From the NCBI GenBank assembly GCA_963921825.1, contig OY997592.1:24059432-24123431 (forward strand): a stretch of DNA of 64,000 nt, written 5' to 3'. Below are positions 35,321 to 45,750 of this stretch, piece by piece. The notes under the pieces are model-generated. The model made no database searches. It was not told the origin of the DNA and saw only the letters and a list, made by a program, of their open reading frames with translations. Made by a program: the position numbers and the translations under genes. This DNA is from Erodium maritimum. Its lineage: Eukaryota > Streptophyta > Magnoliopsida > Geraniales > Geraniaceae. How positions within the stretch are numbered: the first letter of the stretch is position 1; each line of letters opens with the position of its first letter.

Positions 35321-35335
35321 TTAAGTGTGGGGTGT
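35321..35335 (+). promoter_or_regulatory. Athila polypurine tract
   Basis: GTTTAAGTGTGGGGT-type sequence directly before the 3' LTR start at 35336. AAGTGTGGGG is the usual form for this element family. Confidence 0.7.
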
Positions 35336-36491
35336 TGATGTGGACGCAAAAATGCATCGTTTTCGATATTTTTAAGCCCACATCTTAAGCTTTTCGATCC
35401 CGGGAATAGGTTGTTTAATCCAATTCATCTACCTTTCGTGCAGTGAGCCCGGATTTTAGAGTTTCCAAATATTTGGAGCGAAACAAGGGTATTTATCAGA
35501 ACACATGAGCCGAGCAGTTGTAGGACAGAAGACTGAGCCAAGAACTGGCTTCTCCCTTCGGATCCTCAGTCCCATACGGACCGTATGGTATACCGGGCCG
35601 GAACGAATCCCGTGCCGTGCGACCTACCGGGCCGGAGCGAATCCCGTACCGTGCGACCTACCGGGCCAGAATGAGGCCCGTTCCGTGCGGGTTACCGGGC
35701 GCCTGAAGGGGAAAAAGAGCAGAGCTCTCTGTTTTGATCCGGAATATGACACGTTCCGTGTCACCTAAAGGGCCGGTACATGACACATTTCGTGCCTCTT
35801 AGAGGGCCGGAATGTGGCATGTTCCGTACCACGCTCTGGGCGACTCGTGCTCCAGACCTGCGATTTTCAGTGACCTATATATACTAGTTGAAGACTTATT
35901 TGTGGGGGTACGAATTTTGGGAGAAAAAAAGGAGAACTTTGGAGCTAGGGCTTGGAGCTTGAAGTAAGAGGAGTGTCTTAGAGAAAGGATTGAAGAATAT
36001 TTTGGTTTTACATTTCGTATTTGGGTATTGTGTATCAATCTCATTACATTATGTTTATTTATATGTCTTCTTCATCACTTTGCTTGTTCTCCTTCTCCAT
36101 CATGAGCTAAACTTTCATTGATCTAGGGCTAGGGGAAGCAATATGAGTATTTGAGTCAATAGGTTTGTGGGTATATTGTGCAATTTGTGTTTAGGATAAT
36201 GTTTACATGATTTGAACTTAATGCTTCATCAAATTGATCACTTGATAGTTGATTAGGTTTTAGCATTCAATAATCGAAAGCTGAGGGTAACTAAAAGGAC
36301 TAAGGATTATGTAACTCGTGTTTAAATCTAGTCTCTAAAATAGTTAGGTTAACACGAGTGTAACAGCTATAGGCGTATAAACCCGAAAGTTAGAGGAGTT
36401 CATGAATCGTAATGCTGTACGTCTCTTTAGACCTAGATTAGAAATAACTAGGCGGACAGATTATACTAGGGTCCTAATCGATCGAAAGATG
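35336..36491 (+). repeat. Athila 3' LTR, truncated
   Basis: Aligns with 10184-11305 and carries three rather than two 34-bp ACCGGGCCGGA-type units (about 35592-35700). Similarity to the 5' LTR stops abruptly after CGATCGAAAGATG; about 365 bp of the LTR (the counterpart of 11306-11536 plus 14964-15097) are missing. The next base begins unrelated sequence. Confidence 0.88.
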
Positions 36492-38240
36492 GTCGATCAC
36501 TTAGTTCTTTACGCCCAGATCGACCAAGCGGGTCTAGGGGATACTCTGAGGGCACACGCCATTAGGTGCGGTAGTTGGGGATACTATCTGACCCTGCCGC
36601 AATACAAGGGACCCTTAGGTGCAGAAGTCGAGGATATCAATTTACGGGACGCCTGACCGTCCCAATATGTTGCATATGTCCTGGTCTAACGGTCCTTCTG
36701 GAACTCCAGAATAGAGGATTCGAACCGTGGATTACCCACCACGTCCCGATTTCATTCGGGCTCCATGCGACCGATCATACCACAATTGAAACAAAACGCT
36801 AGCAATTAAGTAAGTGTGACAGGAACCGGGTCGAAAATTCCCAAAAAACGAAGCACAAGCATTCGAGGAAAAGGGTGCTCCACAAGGTTCCAAAATTTGA
36901 CCTTCACTGTTCCTCCCCAGCAAGTGCCCCATTGGTCATATGGGACATCAACATAGAGTCCCAGAGTCGAATCGATCGTCTCTCTTGTGGTCTTGGTCCG
37001 TACCAACGGGGGAAGTCCATAGGCATGTACCCATAACTAAAGCCAATCCAGAGTGGGAGGCTCTCTAGCCAGCCGGTCCAGATTACCCAGCAGAAGTTTC
37101 ATTTCATCAAAGCACCACGACTCGTTCCCTCGAACCCATGCACGGGCTGTCTCCGTTTCAAAGTAAACCCAAAGATTCCCGAGCCGATGTCCTTGATTAC
37201 CAGACCTTCAGCGGACTTCCCCCACGCCTTAGTGATGATCTTGAGAAGAACCTCCTTACGGGGTGGCTTAGAGGTCCACAATTTGCCCATCGTGGAAAAT
37301 TGTTGTCGAGTCTAGATTGATAGACTCACCGGTGCATACAGTACCTCCACCTCTACTTCTTCTTACTCCTCTAAGGAGCTGGTCGAGAGACCATCTTGGA
37401 GGCTGATAAGATGGGAGTCTAAAGACACCGGTCGAATTGGAGCCTTCGAGGTGAATTCGCCTTTTTTCGATTTGAATGTCCTATGATGGTGGATCATACC
37501 CGACGACGGTGAGAGCAGCACCGGAATCACAGGAACACAATCATCATTGGGAACCCAGACCCCCTCTTATAGGGCCTCTAGTTCCTTCCGCCCCGGTTCC
37601 TCCCTCTCCGGTTCAGACATGGGAGTCGTTCCTCGAAGAGGATCCTGGACCAATAGAGACGACGGAGTGGTGATAGGGGCCACCTTTGGTTGCGGAGCAC
37701 TGGGTAGGGCAGAGTTCGGTGGCGGCTGGGGAGTAGAGCCAACCCCCGGGGGTGGTGGAGTAGACGAGCCTTAGATGTTAGACGAAGGAATCGGAGGCGC
37801 CAAAACCCTAACGTAGCTTGTAGTGGAAGCTAGGCTTTGAGCCTTCAATGGGCGACCCCGCCGTGTTTTACTCAACAGCTCGGAGGAACCTTGGGAGAAA
37901 GCCACGATCTCCGTTGTCGGGGCAGGAGGGAAGATCGTCGTAGAATAAAGAGAGAGAGGGAGCGGAGTAGTGATTTACTTTGTCTTCCTCCTTCTTCTCG
38001 GTTTCATGGGAGACACAACCTCCAAAGAAGGTCTCGGTGGAGGCACAGGTGTTGCGTGCTGCACCAGGGTTGACTATGATGAGACAAGACCGATGAGGGA
38101 GACAATGGTCATGTCGGCGGTAGGTGTAGGGAACTCCATAGGTGGGGTTAGGGTTACCTCGGGAAGTAGGATCTCGACATGTACGAGAGAGAATTTTTCG
38201 CTTTTTGTGATCATTTATAAGATTTGGTACTAGATTTAAA
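36492..38240 (-). pseudogene. LINE ORF1-like remnant: DUF4283 domain and zinc knuckle
   Basis: Minus-strand pieces read colinearly. First is a Pro-rich leader (about 37780-37330). Next is a DUF4283-like region (37290-37099, MGKLWTSKPPRKEVLLKIIT), continued in another frame (EMKLLLGNLDRLAREPPTLD) and 37006-36806 (LYVDVPYDQWGTCWGG). A knuckle follows (about 36795-36755) reading C-x2-C-G-M-I-G-R, where the usual His is Arg. Such proteins are the nucleic-acid-binding ORF1 of plant LINEs. Frameshifts and stops abound. There is no poly(A) and no ORF2, and the 3' side ends at the truncated Athila LTR. Confidence 0.65.
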
Positions 38241-38683
38241 TGACGATCAAAGTTTAGAATTTTAATTGTCTTATACTGGATAGATATACTTGGACGCTTT
38301 TATGATTGTCTAGTGCATTGCATCATGAATCGAGGTTACGATATTGAGTGCATGTTTAGGTTGTTAATTATGCACTTGTTTGAGGATTGTTCGTTGTTGG
38401 AACATAAAATGTCCTACATGCATATTTGTTGGTTCCTATTGTTGGTTTGCATAACCACGAAAGAATTCCATCGATCATTATCATCGTCCCTTTTAAACTG
38501 TAGTAGTGTTGTCCATGCGATTGCAGTGCATCAATGATTATTTCTTTTACTCAAGACTTTCAACTCATTTTTCTCATATTTTTGGTTTTTCTCTAGTATA
38601 TTTACTTTTCTATTCGTTGCTTTTTTATCAGCAACGCAAATTTAAATTAAACCTTTCATGAGAAAGAGGAGGAGTACATGAAG
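38241..38683. other. Unannotated spacer left of the Tekay element
   Basis: AT-rich, with no gene or repeat that I recognise. It ends in the TGAAG copy of the Tekay duplication (38679-38683). Confidence 0.4.
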
Positions 38684-41600
38684 TGTAATAACCACTCCCA
38701 GTCAACGCCAGTCAAATCTGCGAAAAACAGGAATATTAAAAAAAATCAGCAGACACTTGATTGAACCTGAATTTGACCCCGAGGGTCATACTGGACTTAA
38801 GTTGACCCCGATTTTGACCAAAATGAGTTCCGGGGGACTCAGGGCAACTTTCTGATCAATTTGGGAAATGTTGACTTTTCGCTGGAAAAGTCAACCGATC
38901 GACGTTTTGGTCCATTCGAGGACCGTTTTGGATCCAAAAAGCTTAGCCGTCGTCGCAGCGGTCTTAGTTGAGCCGTTTCCTTGTAGCCCGCCAAGTTTCT
39001 TAATTTCTTGGAAAAAGTGCCCGTTCGGGGCCCGAAACGTCCGAATTTCGCGAATCTGAATGGACACTTGTCCAATATACGGTGGTGTTAGGTTTTTGGT
39101 GGGGAAATAAGAGAAGACATGAGGGTGGCCGGCCACATGTTTCAAAAAGAAAAAAAAAAGAACATGTGTTAGTTTTTAGAAAGAGAAAGAAGAGAGAAGA
39201 AAGGGAGAGAAGAAGAAGGAAGCTTGGAAGGTTTTTCTACTATTCACGTCATCCATCCATTGGATCGTCTCAAGGCTAGGAGGAATCGAACTCCCCTCGT
39301 CCTCCTCTACGGTTAGTACCGAACCGATTCTCGTTTTTATTAATTTTGAAAGTTATGGTTTGTGTAAAACTATTAGTTTAGGGTTGTATTGAGGATTGGG
39401 GATTGTTAGAGACGTTTTGGAGACGATTGGAGGTGAAATTTGGCGTTTTCCGGTGACCGGAAGCTCGTGAGGAGCTCCGACCATCGTGGGTGGTGGCCGG
39501 CCGGCCATGGGGTGGCTGGCCTGAGCTGGGACCAGCCACCAACATGGTGGTCGGGCCCCAATTTAAACCCTAGGGCCACGGCCAAGTTGGGCTAGGTGGG
39601 GCCCACGTGCTCCGGTGCTCGAGTTGTATGTTCGGGTGGTTTAGAACGTTTCCCGGACCATTTATCCATAACCGAATCGAAAATTGGAATTAAAATACGA
39701 AAGTTGTAATTATCGGGTTTAGGAACTTGAAAAGTTATTTAATTGACTCGGAAATCGGAATTCGATTCCGTCAAGTGCATTGGGACCCTTGAATTATTCT
39801 AAGACCGTAGAAACGAAAACGGGAATTTTTGGAGCCCTGGAAGGACATTCCCAAAACCCGGGCAGATTCGCATGTCGGGCGAATCGGGCCTTTACGGGTC
39901 CTTTATCGACAATGTCGAGTAATCGGGAAGTTTGGGAGTGATCGACATTTTCGGGGTTACGTTTGGGCGTTAAGTTTATTGAATTTCAGTTTATTTCCTG
40001 CGAGTTGTTAAGTACCTTAAAATTGTGTTCTTTTAGATCGTGCCGCGGACCGAGGCAAGGGAAAGATGGGTGAGTGACTGAGATCACACCGGAGCTCGTT
40101 GGTTGGCTTTTGGAGAACACGCACGAGGTAGGGAAAAGTAGCCGGATCTCGGCCCTGACTAGGGAAAGTTAACAATAGAATTGCATGTGACATCGGGGTG
40201 TCGTGGGTTAAGTAGGTTTATCGAATATTAGAAAGGCATGATACGGGAACGTAGCGTTTATGAGAAAAGCATGTGACACTTAGTAGTGTCGTAGGAACAG
40301 AGAACTTAGCGAGATTAGAATTACCGGAGGCATATGACCATGCCCGGAGGTTGATTGTGAACTTATTGATATTAGGAGTACTGGAGGCATATGAGCATGT
40401 CCGGAGGTTGATTGTGAAACTGTTGATATTAGGACTGTTGGAGGCATTGGTTATGTCGGAGGTTGATTGTGTATTTTCGTGTCTTGGGTGGCCATGAGAG
40501 CCCGTGTTTTACTGTTGGTGTCTTGGGTGGCCATGAGTGCACGTGGGGTTGTTGAACCCGTGTCTTTACTGTTGGTGTGTCTTGGGTGGCCATGAGTGCA
40601 TGTGGGGTTGTTGAACCCGTGTCTTTAGTGTTGGTGTGTCTTGGGTGGCCATGACTGCCCGTGGGGTTGTTGAACCCGTGTCTTTACTGTTGGTGTGTCT
40701 TGGGTGGCCATGAGTACCCGTGGGGTTGTTGAACCCGTGTCTTTACTGTTGGGGTGTCTTGGGTGGCCATGAGTGCTTGAGGGGTTGTTGAACCCGTGTC
40801 TTTACTGTTGGTGTGTCTTGGGTGGCCATGAGTGCCCGTGGGGTTGTTGAACTCGTGTCTTTACTGTTGGTGTGTCTTGGGTGGCCATGAGTGCCCGTGG
40901 GGTTGTTGAACCCGTGTCTTTACTGTTGGTGTGTCTTGGGAGGCCGTGAGTGCCTGTGGGGTTGTTAAGCCCGTGAGTTACTGTTGGTGTGTCTTGGGAG
41001 GCCGTGAGTGCCCGTGGGGTTGTTGAGCCCGTGAGTTACCGTTGGTGGTTTTGAGTGGTCGTGAGTGCATGTGGGGTTGTTGAGCCCGTGAGTTACCGTT
41101 GGTGGTTTTGAGAGGCCGTGAGTGCTCGTGGGGTGGTTGAGCTCGTGAGTTACTGTTGGTGTATCTTGTGAGGTCGTGAGTGCCTGTGGGGTTGTTGAGT
41201 CCGTGTTTTACGGTTGGTGTCTTGGGTGGCCATGAGTGCCTGTGGAGTGTTGAAGTTGTGTTGTTGCTATTGTTGAACCTTGCTTGTGATTGTGATTGTG
41301 TTTGCCCGAGGTTAGCGACCCAACTTCATGTCGGGAAGTGGTGTGGATTTTGGCTGGTCTGATCGAGTTCGAGTCTGGTAGGTTGCGAGCATTCTTTGGC
41401 TGGCCTGACCAAGTTCGAGTCCGGTGGGTTGCGAGCATTCTTTGGCTGGCCTGACCAAGTTCGAGTCTCGGCAGTTTGCGAGCATCCTTTGGCTAGCCTG
41501 ATCCGTGTTCGAGTCTCGGCAGGTTGTGAGCATTTTTAGGCGATGAGAGGGCAGCTCCCCTTCCGACTAGCTATCGGAAAAGTAGCGCTGTGTATATCGC

Positions 41601-42262
41601 CAACAGGTCGACCGCCTGGAGCCTGACAGTGATAGGTAAAGCGCGTGGGGCAGGATCGAGCCCAGCCGGTTAGCAACCGGCACTGAGCAGCTGACGGGAA
41701 TGCGATTCTTTGTGATCTTGTTTGGTGTGCGATCCTTTGTGATCTTGGTTGGTGTTGCGTGGTGTTTCTGTCGTGTCTTTGGAGGAGGTCGTCAATCGTT
41801 GTGTCGGGTCTACATTGCGAGTCCGAGTGTTGAGTCTGTTGAGGAAAGTGACCGGTGGGGTTTCAGTTGAGGTATTTGAGTTTGGGGATGGTGTTCCCGG
41901 TGTTGGGTTTGGTTTTGGTGTCACCGGCATTGTCTGCTAAGTATGTCGTAGTCAGTCTGTTATCCGTGGTGGTGAGCGAACGCTCACCCCTAGTTGCTTT
42001 TCCTACAGGTACCGGTCGCAGGTTGGACTAGGTGAGCTTCTGAAGCTTGAAGAGCTAGGAGCGGGATTCTGGGTTTACTTTGAGTCTAGCGACGTGTACC
42101 TTGCTTTTTGTCCAATTGTAGGGACGTACCATTAAGTTGTAAATTATTATTTTTGATGAATAAATGGCGATTTTAAAGAGATTTCTGTAAAAGGTTTCAA
42201 AATGTTTTAATGTTTTAAATGTTCGCGTCCTGAGTTCGGTTTACTGAAATTGGGGCGTGACA
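38684..42262 (+). repeat. Tekay 5' LTR
   Basis: 3,579 bp. It contains a 57-bp repeat (GGAGGCATATGA-type, three units, about 40326-40480), a 59-bp repeat array (40488-41270) and a roughly 48-bp repeat (GGCTGGCCTGACCAAG-type, four units, about 41350-41540). It lacks about 49 bp present in the 3' LTR near 46130-46180. Confidence 0.92.
40488..41270 (+). repeat. 59-bp tandem array in the Tekay 5' LTR, about 14 units
   Basis: Units start CTTGGGTGGCCATGAGTGC or CTTGGGAGGCCGTGAGTGC. The left units carry GAACCCGTGTCTTTACTG and the right units carry GAGCCCGTGAGTTAC, so two sub-families are ordered along the array. The 3' LTR keeps the ends but has about six fewer units from the left sub-family. Confidence 0.88.
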
Positions 42263-42265
42263 GCT

Positions 42266-42277
42266 TGGTATTAGAGC
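42266..42277 (+). promoter_or_regulatory. Tekay primer binding site
   Basis: TGGTATTAGAGC, one mismatch to the tRNA-Met site TGGTATCAGAGC, three bases after the LTR. Confidence 0.8.
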
Positions 42278-42630
42278 TCGAGGTTTCACACCTCGGACTG
42301 TACGTCAATTAGGTGGGGAGAGTCGAGTCAGTTAAGTCCCTTCGTGCGTTGGGTACGCAAGTTGGAACCGTGTGTAGAACCGTAGTGGTTTGAGTCCTGT
42401 TTGTGTTTGTGTGTATGTGCAGTACGGGGTTACTGGCATACTATTTGTGTGTTGCTGCGTGAAACATTTTTAAATTGTCGCGACTCGACTCAGAGGCGCC
42501 CCTGCAGTCGAGCGTGACGGTGTTGATATCAAGTGGGTACGATATAGTTCGGGGACGCCTGGACCGGGTTGTAACTACTTGATGTCAAGAAATGAGGTTT
42601 TTAATGAAGTGGAGAAAGTTTTAAAAATTG

Positions 42631-42862
42631 ATTGGCCCTGTGGGCGTGTGTGATTTTGATTGGCCCTGAGGGCGTGTTTGATTTTGATTGGCCCGGTGGG
42701 CGTGTTTGATTTTGATTGGCCTGGTGGGCGTGTTTTGATTTTGATTGGCCCGATGGGCGTGTTTTGATGTTGGTTGGCCCGGTGGGCGTGGTTCGGTGTT
42801 GGTTGGCCCGGTGGGTGTGGTTCGGTGTTGGTTGGCCCGCTGGGCGAGTGTTGTTGTTTGGC
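42631..42862 (+). repeat. 28-29-bp tandem repeat in the Tekay leader, about 8 units
   Basis: Units of the form (A/G)TTGGCCC(G/T)GTGGGCGTG followed by a T-rich spacer. The array occupies the untranslated leader where gag should soon begin. The 217-codon frame on the opposite strand is only the repeat read backwards. Confidence 0.8.
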
Positions 42863-43034
42863 CGTGTTGGCTTGTGGTTGACGTTGGGTGAGTGGTGTTT
42901 CGGTCCTGAATTGTTTTAGTGTGGCGTTGGTTTGGTGGTCAAATGTCTGCGACGCACAAGCGTGTGGGTCGCTATGAGAAGGGTAGGGTGCGAGTGCCCT
43001 AGGATAGACGTGACGGTGTGTTAGGTGCGAAGTC

Positions 43035-43240
43035 GTTGCAGCTACGGGACGGGCCATGGACCGGCCCGATAGAAAACGTGGTTGGAGCCCCTGTTTTTGC
43101 CCAGAATGGGGCATGGCCCATATGGCCTGCCGGCCCGGAATGGGGCACGGCCCATATGGCCTACCGGCCCGGAAAGGGGCACGACCCATCTGGCGTGCCG
43201 GCCCGGTAGGTGACACGGCCCGGCCCACTTGCCGGCCTGG
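43035..43240 (+). repeat. GGCCCG-rich imperfect tandem repeat
   Basis: Repeats of the type GGGGCACGGCCCATATGGCC and CCGGCCCGGA at about 34-bp spacing, four units or so. It is partly palindromic (GGCCCATATGGCC region), in the stretch where gag would be expected. Confidence 0.65.
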
Positions 43241-43654
43241 TCCAGCCAGCTACTTTCAAAAAAATATCTTTGTTTGTTTCGTTGTGCGGTTAGGTTTGTT
43301 GTTGTGTGGCTTGGTGCACGGGTGTGCGGTTTATTTGAGGTTTATCTTACTTGAGCAAGTACTTGAGGCGTTGATAGCGTGAGCAGTGACATTTGGCATC
43401 AGGTGTTGAGGTAGAGGTTTGCCCTGGTTAGATCGGTAAGTCTTTAGTACTTTACTAGTATGCCATAATCGAACGGGTGTCCATGGAAGTGAGCATAATG
43501 CTCATCCCCTTTACTACTTTGCCCGCAAGGGACGAGTAGCGAACACTGGTTTGGTTGCGGAAAGTTATAAGTAAATGCATAGAGGACCGTGTGAGGGCTT
43601 CACTAGACCTTACAGGAGTGACTAATGGAGTGGGTGTTCGGTCTCCGATTTGAG

Positions 43655-45700
43655 CGTCAGTTTTATTGAATACTGGGGTGTCACCCTCGTTTGTGTCGTC
43701 GAGTTGTGCTGAGAGGTTGGGGCTGAGTTTAGAGCCGTTGAGTCCACCCCTGCGTCTGGACACGCCGGTTGGTGATGGTGTGGTGTTGACTAGAGTCTGT
43801 CGTGCCTGCGAAGTCAGAGAAGCGAACCGACACAGGAGGTTCGAGAGAGGGCCCAAGAACCCTGAAGCTGGATCGAGTCCACAACCCGAGGAATCGGGTG
43901 TGTTCGGAGTTGGTAGGCACGACGACGGTAGTGGAGCGAGGTTTTAGAGAGACTGCGAGGATCCGTGAGGATCGGCAGCGACTGAGCTTGGGCGTGTATC
44001 CGTGGGAAGGATACTTACGAAATGACAACTTTTGACGTAAACTTGGGAATGGATTGGCTGGAGAAGTACCGAGCCAATATCGACTGCTATAGGCGACGAG
44101 TGACAGTGTCAGCAGGCAACACGAAGGTGTCGTGTGTGCTGGGTAGTAATAGCGGGGTTCTCATGTCGGCATTGTCCGCAATGGAGGAAGTATCGGCCGT
44201 GCAGAGCCGAGAGTTACCGCGAAGGGTATGGGGGTTCCCCGAGGTGTTTCCTGAGGAGTTGAGCGGGTTGCCACCAGTTCGTGAGGTGGAATTCAGGATT
44301 GACCTGGTGCCGGGAACGGCAGCGCCATCGATGGCGCCTTACAGGTTCGCGCCAGCCGAGTTGACCGAGCTGAAGAATCAGCTCGAGGAACTTCGGGAGA
44401 AGGGGTTTATTCGTCCGAGCACATCGTCGTGGGGAGCGCTAGCACTCTTCGTGAAGAAGAAGAGTGGATAGCCTCGGATGTGCATGGACTACCGGAAACT
44501 GAACCGGGTTACGGTGAATGACCGATGCCCGATGCCGTAAATTGACGACTTGTTCGACCAGTTGAGAGGGTCGACGTATTTCTCAAAGATCGACCTACGA
44601 TCTGGATACTACCAGTTGCGAGTCCGAGAGGGGGCATCGCAAGGACTGTATTCCGGACATGCTATGAGCATTACGAGTTCGGGGTGATGACTTTGGACTG
44701 TCGAACGCACTTGCAGCGTTCTTGGATCTGATGAACAGTATATTCCGGCCGTCCTTCAAACGGTTTGTGGTGGTGTTTGTAGACGACAAAGATCCGGGAG
44801 AGAGTTGCCGGCGGTGCTGAGGCCGAGGGCTGAGATCGTTGTGTTAATTGGGAGTTACGGTATCGCGGAGGTTTGTACATACCGCGTGACGGCGGAGGCG
44901 ACGAGCTACGAGAGTCGCAGCATTCGCGTCTAACAGTGCACGTGAATGGCACTAAGAGGAGCGCGGCATCAGGTGGCATGTCTAGTGGAGCGGGATGCGG
45001 AGAGCGGTCGTGGGATTAGTATCACGATGCCTCACTCGTCGGCAGGTGAGAGCCGAACATCAACGTCCCGCTGGTTTACTGCAACCAATGCGGGTTGCAC
45101 AGTGGAAATGGGGGCACGTCACGATGGATTCTGTGAGCGGTTAGCCGAGTTCGCCTACAACAACAGTTTTCAGGCCAGTATCAAGATGGCACCGTTCGAA
45201 GCGTTGTATGGTAGGCCGTGTCGATCGCCCGTGTGCTGGGCAGAAATGAGGAATAAGAGTTTACTGGGTCTAGAACTGGACCGATAGACAGCTGAGTCGG
45301 TCGTGCCGAAGCATGAGCGGTTGAAGACCGCGCAGAGTCAGCAGGAGCTATGCTGACAGACGGTGCCGACCTCTCGAGTCAGCAGCCGGTGGTCATGTAT
45401 CCCTAGAGATGAGTCCGAAGGGTGGACTGGTGCGTTTCAACCGCGGCGGAGGCGGGTTAGCCCGCGGTGTATCGGGCCTATCGAGGTCTTGAGTACGTCT
45501 TTGAGTGGGAGGATGTCGAGGTAACGGGTGATGTCCCGTATAAGGAGAAACCGATGTGGGAAAGGGATCCACGAGAGCAGGTCCTGCGCGGGAAGGTTAT
45601 CTGCTTAGAACTGGTGTTGTGGCGACACCACGAGGCCGAGTCGACTTGGGAACGAGAGGACGAGGTTCGCGTGAAGTACCCTGACCGGTTCGACTCCTGA
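43655..45700 (+). pseudogene. Tekay pol, internally deleted (protease, partial RT, integrase C-terminus, chromodomain)
   Basis: The protease motif reads LNTGVSPSFVSSS (about 43665-43703), with Asn where the catalytic Asp belongs. From 44022 an open piece covers the protease end (VNLGMDWLEKY) and the RT start (LAPYRF-like region, GFIRPSTSSWGA), stopping at TAG 44469. RT continues ([26 protein letters not shown]) and collapses near 44690. RT palm, RNase H and most of integrase are missing. 45130-45287 carries the integrase tail ([20 protein letters not shown]), and 45467-45700 carries the chromodomain (about 45605-45695, WEREDEVRVKYPDRF). It cannot support its own transposition. Confidence 0.85.
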
Positions 45701-45730
45701 AGTGCGTTGTTTTAAATTTCGCGGACGAAA

Positions 45731-45750
45731 TTCCTTTAAGGGGGGTAGAT
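45731..45750 (+). promoter_or_regulatory. Tekay polypurine tract
   Basis: TTCCTTTAAGGGGGGTAGAT immediately before the 3' LTR. The AAGGGGGGTAGA core is a standard tract for this lineage. Confidence 0.8.

Larger units (their letters stand above)
10184..36491 (+). mobile_element. Athila-like Ty3/Gypsy element, host of three nested insertions, 3' truncated
   Basis: The LTR starts TGATGTGGAC(A/G)CAAAAATGC. The primer site is of the tRNA-Asp type used by Athila/Tat elements, and the domain order is gag, protease (with the D-L-G variant active site), RT, RNase H, integrase, then a long post-pol region with an Athila-type extra ORF. Stripped of passengers (11537-14963, 15919-17611, 19861-28324, duplications included) it is about 12.7 kb, with an LTR of about 1.49 kb. 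The 3' LTR breaks off at 36491, so no terminal duplication can be checked. Coding frames have stops and shifts, so it is not autonomous. It is the oldest member of its nest because all three passengers lie inside it with intact duplications. Confidence 0.9.

Noticed and set aside
36690..36790. tRNA-like text (GGTTCGAATCC on the minus strand)
   Set aside because: The T-arm-like motif has no matching acceptor stem or anticodon arm, and the stretch falls in the LINE ORF1-like remnant next to its zinc knuckle.
40488..41270. Regular repeats resembling a CRISPR array
   Set aside because: Units are directly tandem with no unique spacers, lie inside a retrotransposon LTR and recur in the other LTR copies; the organism is a plant.
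42575..43228. 217-codon minus-strand frame
   Set aside because: It reads the 28-bp and GGCCCG repeats of the Tekay leader backwards; the composition is repetitive and no domain is seen.
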